A DNA stretch of 64,000 bases from Vespa crabro (GCF_910589235.1 NC_060964.1:5370492-5434491), one strand, 5' to 3'. Positions 33,990 through 46,226 are shown, counted from the stretch's first letter. A program made the numbers and translations. Notes: a model not told the origin generated them from the letters alone.

Positions 33990-35196
33990 TTTTGATTGCG
34001 TTCGATTGATATAAAATATTAAAATAAAAGGAATACAAATAATTATATGCGTTACTTGATATAAAGTAAGTTATAAGGGAACGAAACTAAATCTAAAGAT
34101 TATATCATTAAGCTTCAATCTTGGTAGACTTTCACTTTGCTAACGAGTTAACTTCATTTATTCGTTAAACAAAATAAAAAGAATAAAACATAAAAGAAAC
34201 AAAAACATAGCAAATCACGTCGTCGCTCGAAAATCTACGTTAGAGACGTTTCCTTAATAGTTTCCTATTAAGGTTGTTAATTACTTCGGCTTTTATCAAA
34301 GTTCACACCAGCAATAAATACAAGCGTAATACTTGATCGATTTTAATGAACGACGTCTCATTTTAAAGAAGAAGATTTAAACGTGTACATGGCTTTCTCG
34401 AATTTTTAGATATACAATTAAATAATTAACACTACAGATTATTTTATAATTATTTAAATAAATTTAAACGTGAATTAAATTCTATTAAAGTCATAATCAT
34501 GAAACATATAAGATATGACAATTGTGGGGATTATTGAAACAGTACTGAATAAAGATGCACACGGAGCTAAAACAAGTATACTGGGATGCGTGCCAAGTTC
34601 TCGCATTGCCACGCGTCACGGGAAAAGAATTTTTGTTTAGATTAAAATCAAGAATTTTTCATTTTCTATTATCTATTTATAATTAAATTAAATTAAATTC
34701 AGAATTGTAAATTGAAAATTCTATCACGGTTTAATTCGATTGTTAGATTACGCGTTAAGGAAGTTACAATCTACACGATACAATAGATGCATAATGATAA
34801 TAGTGTTTTCCTATTGCACTTATAGTTCATACTTTACTCATACCTATCACTGAAGTTACATATAGTAGGATGAATGAAAAGCAGTGAACAGCCTTAAAAA
34901 TTATCCGTAATTACTGTGCATTTTGTATCTTATTATTAATGCATTTAACTTACTATTAAACACTTAGTGTTAATTTAAAATACATTGAGCGTCACGAATG
35001 ATATTTCATATTATCGTTCTTTGCGTGTCGAACTATAATATAATGCCATAATCATACCACGTATTCGTTTCTAACTTATCGTTTAATTCTATATTTATAA
35101 TTCGTTTTAATCTGTACATAGATACGCTAACCAGTAACTTTCATAAATTGCATTTTATAACGATACGTGTGAAATTAGTATAAATTATTCAATAGT

Positions 35197-35241
<45 letters not shown>

Positions 35242-36060
35242 ACATATATATACACATAGATAGATATATTTCAGAGTGATACATTTAGCTATATACAATT
35301 TCATGAATCTAGCTTTTCGTTATTGATGCGTACACGATATACAAGATGATAGAGAAGTCTAACATGCAACTGTGTCGTTTCCTTAACTGCCAATTTGTTC
35401 TTAGTATACGTGCTCAACAAAATATATTCTTCGAAGGGTCTACTTGTGTCAGAATTGAAATATACTTTCTTTAACCCTTTTATTTTCCATTACAGTTATA
35501 ATCGTAAGATTGATTATTTTTATACTATTTTTCTTTCACATTAAAACTAGAGTGTTGCAACAGCTGACAGCAATTTCTCATTGTTATATCGTGCAATCGT
35601 TAACGAACACGTTTTTTTCTCGGTAACACGTCACTTTCTATTACGTGAAATACACACGAAACGCTGAAATCTCGAGCGAAATCGATCTGCGATCATCAAT
35701 TAATCATACCTGAGTAATGAGTTTTATCTGGTAATAATTAGTATCGACGCGCGACGACGATGCATCATCTCCGATACAACGTGTCAGCCGCTTATATATA
35801 CATATTATCCTATGCGTTGCAAAATTTACTATATTCCCCGGTTAGTATACGTTGATTCAATTGCTATAAACAATAAACTTTCAAAGGATATTAAGTTTGC
35901 CTTTCACCGCAGAGTTAAAAATATTCCTCGTTAAATTTGAATCGAGTAATATTTTTTATTGTCCGATATCGAGGTCGCGTCAAAAATAATTCTTTCGTAA
36001 CAAATTGCCTTATCGAAAAGTATAGTCACAAATGGAATAAAGAATAAAAAGATAAAAATA
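33990..36060. other. AT-rich, microsatellite-poor block
   Basis: About 2 kb with only one TA array and none of the GA arrays found everywhere else. It has no open frame worth reporting. It contains a Pumilio-type TGTACATA near 35,115, several AATAAA words and a short imperfect hairpin near 34,586. It could be UTR or non-coding RNA sequence, or simply old AT-rich DNA. Confidence 0.4.
35197..35255. repeat. (TA)n array
   Basis: TA array ending in TACATATATA variants. Confidence 0.95.
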
Positions 36061-36561
36061 ATGGCATATGCCGGAAGAAACGTCGCACGTTTCGAATTTT
36101 ACAATCTACTGTCTAGCAACTCTTTATCCTTCAACAGAAACTCTCTTCATCTTTCTCCTTTTCCATCATTTCCTCCTTCTCCTCTTCCTCTTTCTCCTAG
36201 TCCTTGTCCTTCTCTACCTCTACCTCTACCTCTTCTTTCTTGTCCCCTCACCAATACTTCCATCTTCAGGGAAAAGCCAGCCACTCCGTTCTACCGACTC
36301 TCGCTTTGCAAAGCGCGCCTGGCAAAGTTGTAAGTAGCGCTTTCGGCCGTTTGATTGCATTAGCTTATTCAACCAAGTTTGGACGTGCTGTAGTTCTATA
36401 CAGTATAAGGACGCTAGAATTCTCTGTCTGTGCCTTTCTCTTTCTCTCATTGCGTCATCCCAAACGCTATTCTACCCTTCGGTCCAGTTAAATGCTCCAG
36501 TTGAATGCCATCCCTTTTGAGGCATCGGTGCATGGTAAGTACGCGCTACAGATAGATAGGT

Positions 36562-36583
36562 CTCTCTCTCTCTCTCTTTCTCA
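36562..36583. repeat. (CT)n microsatellite
   Basis: Short CT array. Confidence 0.85.
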
Positions 36584-36846
36584 TGGACATACACACATAC
36601 CCTGTCTCTTTCTCTTTAAGCTTCGTCAGAGGTATGACCACCGTTGTCAGGCAAGCTTTGATGGATTATCTCGCGATTACCGACGTACCAACAATCATCA
36701 AAAGACCTTCTCTTGAATTTGAACGATTGAATTTTCAGAAATGCTTCTGTTAATCCTGATCGAGTTTTGGAGAGAAAATAAAAAGAGAAAAAAGAAAATA
36801 GATAGAAAAAGAAAGAGAGAAAGAAAATAGACAGAGAAAGAAAGAG

Positions 36847-36874
36847 AGACGGAGAGACGGAGAGACGGAGAGAG

Positions 36875-36931
<57 letters not shown>
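36847..36931. repeat. (GAGACGGA)n then (GA)n
   Basis: Four 8-10-base units with GACGGA, then about 50 bases of clean GA. Confidence 0.95.
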
Positions 36932-36934
<3 letters not shown>

Positions 36935-37359
36935 TAAGAGGAAATATCTTGAGGAAATTGTCTTTGAGAAGCTTCGAGCAACTACGTTGCTTGCCGCGAA
37001 TCATTTGGGAATAGAGAGAGAGGAACGTCTAAACTTGGATGCGAATGCGAGTTAAATGATATGACTAATTATTCGGTAGATCGCGTGAATTCCTTGTTAA
37101 ATTAGTCGCTCTATCTACTACATCTTCACTGCGGTTTAATAAGATCCTTTTAATATCTTCAAACGGGGTAATTTATTAATTGTATAAAAAATTTTCCTTA
37201 AGAAAATACATAAATTCTTTATATTTCGGCTTTCTTCCGAATAAAGCTCTTTTTATCAAAACTTTATTCGCTATATATATATATAAAATAAAACGTTTAA
37301 GCCAAAGATGAAACGTGAATTTTCCTTTTCTCGTTGTATTCAATAGTAGTGTCTCATGT

Positions 37360-37467
37360 AAATAAAAGAAAAGAAAGAAAAAAAAAAAAAAAAGAAAAAA
37401 TGAAAAGAAAAAGAAAGAAAAAAGAAAGAAGAAAGAGAAAAGAGAAAAGAAAAAAGAAAAGAAAAAG
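37360..37467. repeat. A/G polypurine tract
   Basis: About 108 bases almost all purine on +, in AAAG and AAAAG units. Confidence 0.9.
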
Positions 37468-37673
37468 CGTAGATAGGGTCAACGATCAAAGGGAAAAACG
37501 ACATAAGGAATAAATTCGTCTTTGGATCTTTTTCGAAAGAACTACCTGATAATCCTATGATCTTAAGTGTATCTCGCGGAATCACTAACCCGTAGATAAT
37601 CCCTACAAGAAAGTCGAGAGTTTAAAGGGAAAGTAAGAAAGAAATAGTGCAAGGGAGATAGAATACTAGTAGT

Positions 37674-37700
37674 CGGCGGGGGTGGGTACGGGTGGGGGTG
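37674..37700 (+). repeat. G-rich tract, G-quadruplex pattern
   Basis: G runs of 5, 3, 3 and 5 with short loops. Confidence 0.75.
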
Positions 37701-37894
37701 AACGCGCAAGCGAGCAGGAATATAATGCCGTAAAGAGGGGTTGTAGATGGCATCATCGGGAGCTTTTTATTCGTGTGTCCGACACGTCCACGTTTCGCTT
37801 TTACGACCGTTTCTTGTCGTACTCTGTCTCGGGACTAACTCGAGGTCGCGTGAGTTTCGCATGTAACCCGGAAGATGCATGTTCGTTCTATTTC

Positions 37895-37922
37895 TTTCTT
37901 CCTTTCTTTCTCTTTTTCTATT

Positions 37923-37955
<33 letters not shown>

Positions 37956-37957
37956 TT
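37895..37957. repeat. TTTC and (CT)n microsatellite
   Basis: TTTC units, then CT. Confidence 0.9.
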
Positions 37958-38101
37958 CTACATAGATCGTATAGTTTGGTGTCCGAGTTAGAGAAACACT
38001 AGAAATTTACGATCGTTCGATGAACATCTAAAACGTGTGGTCTAAGATCGTCTCACGTGTTTTTTTTTTCTCAACACTATCAAAGACGAAAAACTGTTTG
38101 T

Positions 38102-38107
<6 letters not shown>

Positions 38108-38170
<63 letters not shown>
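38108..38170. repeat. (GA)n microsatellite
   Basis: About 63 bases of uninterrupted GA. Confidence 0.95.
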
Positions 38171-38172
<2 letters not shown>

Positions 38173-38570
38173 AAGTTTTTATTCGAAAGTTAGAGATGGA
38201 AAGCTCTACTCGTCTCAAAAGACCAAGCCACACTTTTTTCTTTTCTTCCTTCATTATTTTACTTCCTTTAATTCTTCTTTTTTTGTCCTTTTTTTGTCTT
38301 TTTTTTGTCTTTCTTCATAACCACGTTTCATGCTTTCTCTGGCATATGTTCCCCTTAAATGCGTACGTTTAATGCCATGAAACCTGTGTATCTTCTGTTC
38401 TTTCATAAGGCCGGTAGTATATACGAAGAAATGCCTTTGACGAGCGAGGGAACTATGAAAAAGCCGGATATCAAGTTAATTAAAACTATCTTCTATTCAA
38501 TTTTCTATATTGGAAAATGTTACACAACGCTAATTCCGTGTTTATCGTTTTTATCTCGAAGGAACGAGGT

Positions 38571-38628
38571 TCTTTTCTTTTTTATTTTTTTTTTTTTTAT
38601 TTTTATTTTTTGTTTTTTTTTTTTTTTC
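38571..38628. repeat. T-rich tract
   Basis: Poly-T with rare A and G. A second T/C tract follows at about 38,746-38,790 and (TTTC)n at 38,835-38,858. Confidence 0.85.
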
Positions 38629-39296
38629 GTTTTATTCTGTGTTCAGTTTCAATATCCAGGAAACACGCCGGACGAAAGAATTCACGAAGAAATAAAAGGG
38701 GCCAAGTAGTAGTAAAAGTGATCTCCGTTCAAAGGAATCGAAAGTTCTTTTCTTTTCTTTTCTTTTTTTTCTTTTTTTTGTTTTTTTCTATACTCTTCTC
38801 TTCCTCTTCACCTGCAGTGACATTACGATTCTACACTTTCTTTCTTTCTTTCTTTCTTCATTTTTTCCCCTTTCTTTTTCTTTTTCCTTTTTCACGTTTC
38901 CTGTAATCGACGTTACTTTGGGCGAGTAAGAAAGATCCTTTGACCTTTTTTTTTTTTACCTTACGTTACATTCCTTTCTACATTGGTCTCGTACGAGAAT
39001 GTAATATTAAAAAAAAAAAAAGAAAAAAAAAAAGAAAAGATCGCGCAAACTTCGTCGGTAAATTTCTTCGAAGTAAACATGAATTTTCATTATATTAACG
39101 AATTTACATTTAATTTGCGTTAAAAAAGTACAAATACAATATGAAAGATATTTACGTAAATGTTTACAACTTAATATATCTTCGAACTATTTATGTCGTT
39201 CATAAAAAAGAAATTCTTTTGGTTTTATTGGATCGAGATCAGGCGCAGGTGTTAGATCCTTATCTCTATCCTTTCCTTACGAACGTTTTGAAGAAA

Positions 39297-39363
39297 CTAA
39301 ACGAAACGAAATGAAACGAAAGGAAAGGAAAGAAAACGAAACGAAACGAAACGAAACGAAACG
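39297..39363. repeat. (ACGAA)n pentanucleotide repeat
   Basis: ACGAA units, interrupted by AGGAA units, then about five perfect copies. Confidence 0.9.
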
Positions 39364-40029
39364 ATGCCGAAGCCGCAGGCGACTCACAAATAAGAAAAGA
39401 TCCAAGCTCGATGAAGCGACTTTTCTTAGGGGTGATAAAACCGACAGTGTGGTCCGTAAAACGCAACGCTATATTTGTTGTCGCGAGTACTTTGTATTGT
39501 TTACGAGTGGAATATGTCGCCGCCAAGGGGTATACTAGCGCGCGCACGATCTTCAAGGTGCTGGAATACTGTCGGCGGGATACCAAACAGCAGGATACCA
39601 AAAGACGCTTTGGTATTTCGTATGAGCCGCGAAAGCGACCGAGACTGGACTCCACCGTGACTTCATTAAGAAGAAAGCACTACAAGGTACAGATACATAG
39701 CACGAGTTTTGATATTATTTAAGAGAAACTTTAAATAGAAATTTTTTAATTGAAACTTCGTTAATAGAATATCTATATTATTCGTTTAATTATTTAATCC
39801 AATAATAATATGGTAAGAAAAGAAGAGAAAAGAGAAAAGAAAGAAAAAAAAAAAAACAAAAAAAACAAAAAGCAAAGATATTAAGCGATAATATAAGAAA
39901 ATAGAATTTTTAAACGTGATTTTATTTCATTATCCAAAAATATAAATTATATTTAAAATTACAATTAAAATGAAACTCATTGATAGAATTATTTTTGGAA
40001 TTATGAAAATTTGATAAACTTTACTATTA

Positions 40030-40340
40030 GCTGTTAACGATATATTTGCATCGTTGGAACGTCGGCGATGTCACTTCGTAAATCATTGAAATGAGGACGG
40101 CGTAACGAAGCGTACTTACATACGCCAGACACGTTTGCCGATTACACTGTGTTCTAATTATCTTGATCCGTTGGTACGCGAATATTAGATCGTAGTTTAT
40201 AGCAGTGCAGGACGCTTCTCGACGTTGCGTACGATTGCTTCGTTCCACGAATAAACTGTGATGCCGATAGGATTGCTGCATGGAATAACGAACGATCGTG
40301 AACGCGCGTCGACGCAACGTAAACAATGTAAACGTCCCAT
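40030..40340. promoter_or_regulatory. candidate conserved non-coding element
   Basis: Complex, repeat-free, CpG-containing sequence with TCTAATTATC at its centre. The - strand has open frames of ordinary composition, but no splice or family evidence. Function inferred from texture only. Confidence 0.25.
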
Positions 40341-40580
40341 TTAACATCGTTTGGGAGATAGCAAACGGTTTTAAAAGCCGAACGAATAAGTACACGCATA
40401 TCGAATGGAATCGTTATAGTGTATACCTATATATGATACGATCGAACGAGTCATGAGAATTAAGATAAAATTGTTGGTAAAATCATCGAACAAGTCGGCT
40501 CCTGCGAGTATCGCCAGACAAATGATACCCGTCGAGTTCGTAAATCGATCTCGCGCGACCTACGTGCTCTTCGAGCGATG

Positions 40581-40639
40581 AAAAAAGGAGAACAAAAGAA
40601 AAAAAAAAAAAAAAAAAAAATAGAAAAAAGAAAAAAAAA
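40581..40639. repeat. A-rich tract
   Basis: Poly-A with single G, C and T. Confidence 0.85.
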
Positions 40640-40789
40640 CAGAAGGAGAGGCTCATATGCACGAAACGGAGTAAGCTCGTAGAGTCCACGTGCGTGCAAA
40701 ACAGGCAACATCGTTCTAATATATTCTCATTAGCCGGTGTTTTAATTAGAGCGCTCATTAATGCCTGCCACGATACTAGGCGATCTCCT

Positions 40790-40885
40790 CCCTCTCTCTC
40801 TCTTTCTTTCTTGAGGCTTATCCCTTTCTCTCTCTATCTCTCTCTCTCTTTTTCTCTCTTTCTCTCTTTCTCTCTCCTCTTTCTC
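40790..40885. repeat. (CT)n / T-rich microsatellite
   Basis: Interrupted CT arrays with TTT. Confidence 0.9.
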
Positions 40886-40980
40886 TTTTCATCATCCTCT
40901 TCTTTCCTTTTGAACTTACTCTTTCGTTTCCTTTCATTGGGCGATCAGAATTAATATCTACATACATAGTCTTTTTAGGT

Positions 40981-41169
40981 ATGGTACACGGCCTCGGCAG
41001 CACTCTCATTGCCTTTACGATCTCTACTTTATTTCCTTTACCGACTCTTGTTTATGGCAAACCTCTCGCCGACGAGACGGTAATTAACTTCGCCCCTTGT
41101 TCGCGCGAATCGTTAATCGTCATGACGCCGGTCCAAGCCATTCGAGATTTTCCTTTCTTTTCCTCGTAA
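40981..41169 (+). other. open frame with hydrophobic N-terminus (unconfirmed)
   Basis: CTTTTTAGGT just upstream is a weak acceptor. ATG at 40,981 opens 62 codons, beginning MVHGLGSTLIAFTISTLFPL and continuing through LVYGKPLADE, which looks like a signal peptide and cleavage region. The rest is of ordinary composition and not recognised. The DNA also contains GACGGTAATTAACTTCG, so it may be a regulatory island with a chance frame. Confidence 0.12.
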
Positions 41170-41547
41170 AGATATTGCATCTCGTTATATACTAAGATTA
41201 GTTCTTATTACCGGTATCCATAATTACAACTTTTATCGTAAATTATTCGAAAGTACGAAGAAAAGTGCGTTTACGATGTGCCGATATGCAACTGCCTGGT
41301 AAACCATTATTTATCATCGCTAGATCTTCGCAGATTTTCCGTTACGATCTTTCTCATCGTCACATATATTTTTCACGAGCCTTATCGGACGTGCAGATTA
41401 AACTCGGTTCGTCACTCGTAAGAAATCTAAGTCAACTCGAAGGAAGACCTTAGATCCCCTATAAATCGAACTGACATCTATCAGGAAAGCTTCTCGACGT
41501 ATATTAGACTGCTCCGTCGTGAATCATAGAACGAAGAAGATCGTGAC

Positions 41548-41603
41548 TCTTCGTCTTCTTCTTCTTCTTTTTCTTCTTCTTTTTTTTCTTCTTCTTCTTC
41601 TTC
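41548..41603. repeat. (CTT)n microsatellite
   Basis: CTT triplets with T runs, ending TTCAG before GCCCGAGG. Confidence 0.9.
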
Positions 41604-41742
41604 AGGCCCGAGGGATAAAAGAATATTTCATGCAAAACTATCTACATCCATCGTTCTTATATCAAAAGACGACGAAGTTAGACAAGACTTAATGAAATTT
41701 TCAAGAACAAAAAAAAAACTTTCTTGGCGCATTGATTTCTTG

Positions 41743-41860
41743 AACAAAAGAAAAAAAAAAAAAAAAAAAAAACAAAAGAAAAAAAAAGGAGAAAATAAAA
41801 ATAAAGAAAAAAAAGGAGAAAATAAAAATAAAGAAAAAAGAAGGAAAAAGAAAAATAAAA
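41743..41860. repeat. A-rich tract with about 27-base tandem unit
   Basis: After poly-A, a unit of the form A7-8 GGAGAAAATAAAAATAAAG occurs twice in tandem with a degenerate third copy. Confidence 0.8.
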
Positions 41861-42359
41861 CACGGTCTATCTTCTTTTCCGAACAATCTCTTTTCCAATT
41901 TCATTCGATAACACTACGAATCTAAAAACGGAGCACGTTCCCCGAGAAATCAAAACGAGCGAAATCAGCGAAGCGAAAACGTACATGATTTAGGAGCCAG
42001 TTAATCGATATCAAGAAATATCTCCATTGAAAGATACTCGTGACATTGATCGGAAGCTGTCGCATCAGAATCCGCTTCGCGGAATAACGCTGGTGTTTGA
42101 ATCAGTCGTGTGTCCTAAATCAAGGCCGATCGAGGAATAGCAAGACAGATGAAAGGGATAGGAGAAAGGGAATGAGGTTGAACGGTTTGCGCAGAGAAGT
42201 TGTGGGTCACCTGTCCGCATAGGCTGTGTGGCGGATTAAATCATTCTCTTTCCTCTCCACCCGTTTGGTGATTCAATCCCTCCATGAACCACTACCCTTC
42301 CTTCGTTCTAGTGAAGCATCCAAGTGCTGCACCCTTCTCACTATTCTCTCTCTTCCACT

Positions 42360-42402
42360 CTTTCTTTCTCTCTCTTTCTCTCTATTTTTTTCTCTCTTTT
42401 TC
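42360..42402. repeat. T/C microsatellite
   Basis: CTTT and CT units. Confidence 0.85.
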
Positions 42403-42532
42403 TCACGCAAACTCTTTCACTACCTTCCACCATACGAGGAATAGTTCGGTGGTGGTTGCTTTTGATTTAATGTGAATATGCCGTTGGCACTGACGACTGA
42501 CTCCCATTACCGTTCCCCTTTACTCTTTTCCT

Positions 42533-42537
<5 letters not shown>

Positions 42538-42601
<64 letters not shown>
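42538..42601. repeat. (CT)n microsatellite
   Basis: About 60 bases of clean CT. Confidence 0.95.
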
Positions 42602-42608
<7 letters not shown>

Positions 42609-42778
42609 ACACATTTTCGAAACAGCAGCTCTTTGCGAGTTTCGCGAACCTCTTCAATACGATAACCGAGATCTCTAATTAATGATTTGAACCTCGTTCG
42701 TTCGGTCCGGCACACGGAAGGCGCGAAAAATTATGCCCTTTTGAATACAGATGAACTTACGCCGACTGAGTCGATCTT

Positions 42779-42880
42779 TTTTCCTTCCTTCCTTCCTTCC
42801 CGTCTGTTCTGTTCTATTTATTCGTTCGTTCGTTCGTTCACTCGCTCATTCGTTCATTCGTTCGTTCGTTCGTTCGTTCT
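42779..42880. repeat. (TTCC)n and (TTCG)n tetranucleotide arrays
   Basis: TTCC units to 42,800, 20 bases of spacer, then TTCG units with CTCG and TTCA variants to 42,880. Confidence 0.95.
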
Positions 42881-43181
42881 TCCGTTCTGTCTTCATTTTT
42901 TTTTACGTTTCGACGGGTCATACCCTTTTTATCGAACACCGGCAAATGTACTATTTGTCTTCTACGACAATGTCGTCGTCCCGTTCGATCATGCGATGAG
43001 ATCGAATCGATAATAATGTGACTTGATGCATGGACTGGGAAATAATTTAAATGTACGCTCCCTCGAATAGATAAGTATCTACGTAGATATTACTTGTAGT
43101 ACCTCTATCGCATATCGTAGAAATATTTCGCACGAGTACGAAGAAAAAAGAAAAAAAAAAAAGAAAAAAAAAGGAAGAATT

Positions 43182-43198
43182 GAGAGAGACAAAGAGAC

Positions 43199-43229
<31 letters not shown>

Positions 43230-43258
43230 AAAGAAATCAAAAAGAGAGAGAGAGAGAA
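43182..43258. repeat. (GA)n microsatellite
   Basis: GA arrays with an AAAAG interruption. An A-rich tract precedes it at 43,141-43,175. Confidence 0.95.
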
Positions 43259-43538
43259 CATTTAATTAAACTGGTTTCTTTGACTAATTTCGACAGAAAA
43301 TTGGTACCGTAGTATAATCGTCAAAAAGTCCGGCGAGTTATTTTTCTTTACGAGGAATAGAGAAGGATAAAGAATAGGAGGGGAAAGGAGTAGGCGACGA
43401 CGGTTTACATGTAATTTCAAGAAAATAAGGCGACGAGATCGTCATCTTAACGTAGCACGACTCGTAGGAAGTAAACGAGAAGGATCTCGAGAAATAAGAC
43501 GACGTCCTTGGATAACAAACAACGAAAAACGTTGACTC

Positions 43539-43541
<3 letters not shown>

Positions 43542-43591
<50 letters not shown>
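43542..43591. repeat. (GA)n microsatellite
   Basis: Clean GA array of about 50 bases. Confidence 0.95.
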
Positions 43592-43595
<4 letters not shown>

Positions 43596-44027
43596 CGTTG
43601 AAAGACTCTGATGGTGGGAAAAGGGAAAGGGCAAAGAATGCGGAGGAGGAACGCTGAGGAAAGACATCGCCACAATTCCCATTCAAATTAATGCAAACTG
43701 CTTGGGCTCCCGGAGTCGAAAGGAACTTTCCGCCCACATTTTTTCCTTTCTTCTTATCTCGGTAAACGATGACGTACATTTCAGGTGTCGTGCTGTTTTC
43801 TTTCGAGAAGATCGACTCCTACTGTCGCACGCCCAAACAAAACTCACCTCATCTCATGATAAAAAGAAAAATATTTCGTATATCGATGAATCTATCTCAT
43901 CAATAATAGATTTCATTTTAACTTGTACCGCGTTTCTTCGAATCTTCTTTAAATAATGAATTGGCGAAAGTCAGATTCACGTCGATGAAAACAAGACAAT
44001 AATTTAAAGAGAAACAATTTTTCTCGT

Positions 44028-44031
<4 letters not shown>

Positions 44032-44085
<54 letters not shown>

Positions 44086-44115
44086 TTTCTCACTGTCTGT
44101 CTGTTTCTCTCTTTC
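44032..44115. repeat. (CT)n microsatellite
   Basis: CT array with CTGT variants at the 3' end. Confidence 0.95.
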
Positions 44116-44523
44116 GACGATTCGTAGAAGCGAATAATGTGTGTGGATGTATTGATAGGACGGACGACTCCGTATGATTCTTACGATTGATATTTTTTCA
44201 TTACCTTGATGCGATGCGTATTGAAATAGAGTATATAAGCCAGCTCGGAGGAAAAAGGGAGTATGCGATACGTACGCTGCTATCGTTTCTCCTATGGCTA
44301 ACTCCAAAACACGAGGATGTAACATGAGGCGTGGGAGTATTGGCGTCAATGCCGTTTGTCAATGACTACTATGAGTCAGTACAATGGAAAAAATCTATCG
44401 GGCTCACATTTTTTCCCCAAACCTTTCTTCCCTCCCTCTCCTTTCCCCTTTTTTTATTTTACTTTTTACTTTCCATTTCGACTATACCCGCCTCTATCTG
44501 GCTCATACGTCGCCGTATGCTTT

Positions 44524-44650
44524 CCGTTCGTATGTTCGTACGTTCATTCGTTCGTTCATTCGTTCGTTTGTTCGTTCGTAGGTTCATACGTTTGTTCATT
44601 CGTTCGTTCGTTCGTTCGTTCGTTCGTTCGTTCGTTCATTCGTTGTATTC
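44524..44650. repeat. (TTCG)n tetranucleotide array
   Basis: About 30 units of TTCG with TTCA, TTTG and TACG variants. Confidence 0.95.
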
Positions 44651-44702
44651 GTTTGAGAGCCGCCAAGTATGAGCGAAATGGAGCCAAGAAAAAGAGAGAA
44701 TA

Positions 44703-44733
44703 AGAGAGAGAGAGAGAGAGGGAGGGAGGGAGG

Positions 44734-44775
<42 letters not shown>
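44703..44775. repeat. (GA)n-(GGGA)n-(GA)n compound
   Basis: GA, then five GGGA units, then GA. Confidence 0.95.
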
Positions 44776-44778
<3 letters not shown>

Positions 44779-45130
44779 CTTTTTAGAGAAGACGCTGAGA
44801 CGACGAAAGCTGACGAATATGCGCTTGCGTTTGAATAATGACGATGACGTGGGGGCATAAGAACCGATAAAACTTCCAGTCTTGAATTATTTCAATCTAA
44901 AACCATTGGAATCCAAGATCATTAAAATTTACGTATAAACCATATACTGTTATTGAAGTATCTCTTGTGGTCGACATTAATCTTTCTAGACAGAGTCATA
45001 CATACAAAGACAGAAAATATTTCAAAAGCGAATCAATAACGATGAACGAAAGAGTAATGACGTCATGTAAAACCCATTGACACAAGAAACACAAGTTCTT
45101 TTCTAATATCTCCTCTTGTCCCACCTCTTT

Positions 45131-45131
<1 letters not shown>

Positions 45132-45187
<56 letters not shown>

Positions 45188-45193
45188 TCTCTT
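45132..45193. repeat. (CT)n microsatellite
   Basis: Clean CT array with T-rich tail. Confidence 0.95.
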
Positions 45194-45480
45194 TTCGCAA
45201 CGAAACGAAAGGATTTTCCAGCAGAACGATTTCGCAGAGCTTTGCACCCAACTCGGGAATCTCTTTGAGTTCCGTGTTCGGCACTCGTGCGCTCCGTTAG
45301 TACCCTAAACTCGTTCGTTGATCCACGAATGATTCTGTTCCTCTACTAAAACAAAGGTCCGCGAGATCACCCGATTCGACTGTCCGCATTCGCTTTCTGT
45401 ATCTCCGTCTGTTCGTCTATTCGTTTGTAACCTCTCTCGCCGTTCCACCTATCTCCGTCTCCCTTCCTATTTTCTATTTT

Positions 45481-45483
<3 letters not shown>

Positions 45484-45536
<53 letters not shown>

Positions 45537-45537
45537 A
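45484..45537. repeat. (CT)n microsatellite
   Basis: Clean CT array. Confidence 0.95.
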
Positions 45538-45792
45538 CGATTGTCCCTTTATCTCCTATATCTGTGTATAAAGTATTCCTAACATGCACTTTACCCTCGT
45601 GATTCGTGTTGCTTGGTCATTCATTAATCAATCCTACGATAATTAATTGCGAGACACGACCGAAAGAATTCAAATAAAGGATTTATGAATGTTCAAATAC
45701 ATTACGTAATTTTTTATTTTCAAAATAAATTTAATCAACGTTGTCGCAAAAGAAAAGAAAAAAAAAAGTGAATTTTAATAAATCAGCATTGT

Positions 45793-45794
<2 letters not shown>

Positions 45795-45846
<52 letters not shown>

Positions 45847-45850
45847 GTAC
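45795..45850. repeat. (TA)n then (TATG)n
   Basis: About 40 bases of TA, then GTAT units. Confidence 0.95.
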
Positions 45851-46173
45851 ATATCATAAGCATTAAAATGATTATTCATTCATTATTGGAAAGATAAACA
45901 TAATCGATGTTAACAGTCGAATAAAAAGGGACATGACTCGCGGCTAATATTACGTTTATTGAAAGATCATCTAGGCATAAAGCTATCCCAATCTATACAA
46001 ATGTTGAAATTAAAAAAGGGAAAGAAGAGATATTACTTCATTAAATTAATTGTCAAACAAATCCGACGATCATCATATGTTAACACAAATACGTACGTAC
46101 AGTACGTTCATTCGTTTTCTCCCCTTTTTATCATTTCAAAACTCTATGTCAAACATCCATTGTTCCTCTCATG

Positions 46174-46175
<2 letters not shown>

Positions 46176-46218
<43 letters not shown>

Positions 46219-46226
46219 TCTCTCTT
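46176..46226. repeat. (CT)n microsatellite
   Basis: CT array with one CCC interruption. Confidence 0.95.

Larger units (their letters stand above)
36060..43300. other. gene-less stretch
   Basis: No confident gene. Complex islands are at 36,260-36,540, 37,700-37,890, 39,400-39,700, 40,030-40,580, 41,000-41,160 and 41,930-42,340. A + donor-like GCATGGTAAGTACG sits at about 36,535. The other open frames are repeat-driven. Confidence 0.5.

Noticed and set aside
43775..43850. Minus-strand donor-like GATGAGGTGAGTTTTG near 43,842, and + CATTTCAGGTGTCG near 43,786.
   Set aside because: Single splice-like words with no open frame, partner site or complex flank. Such matches are expected by chance.
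45063..45284. Minus-strand frame beginning with a protein-like segment (TELKEIPELGAKLCEIVL).
   Set aside because: It runs straight into Arg-Glu repeat, has no acceptor (a TACTAAC word upstream lacks a pyrimidine tract), and overlaps another open frame.
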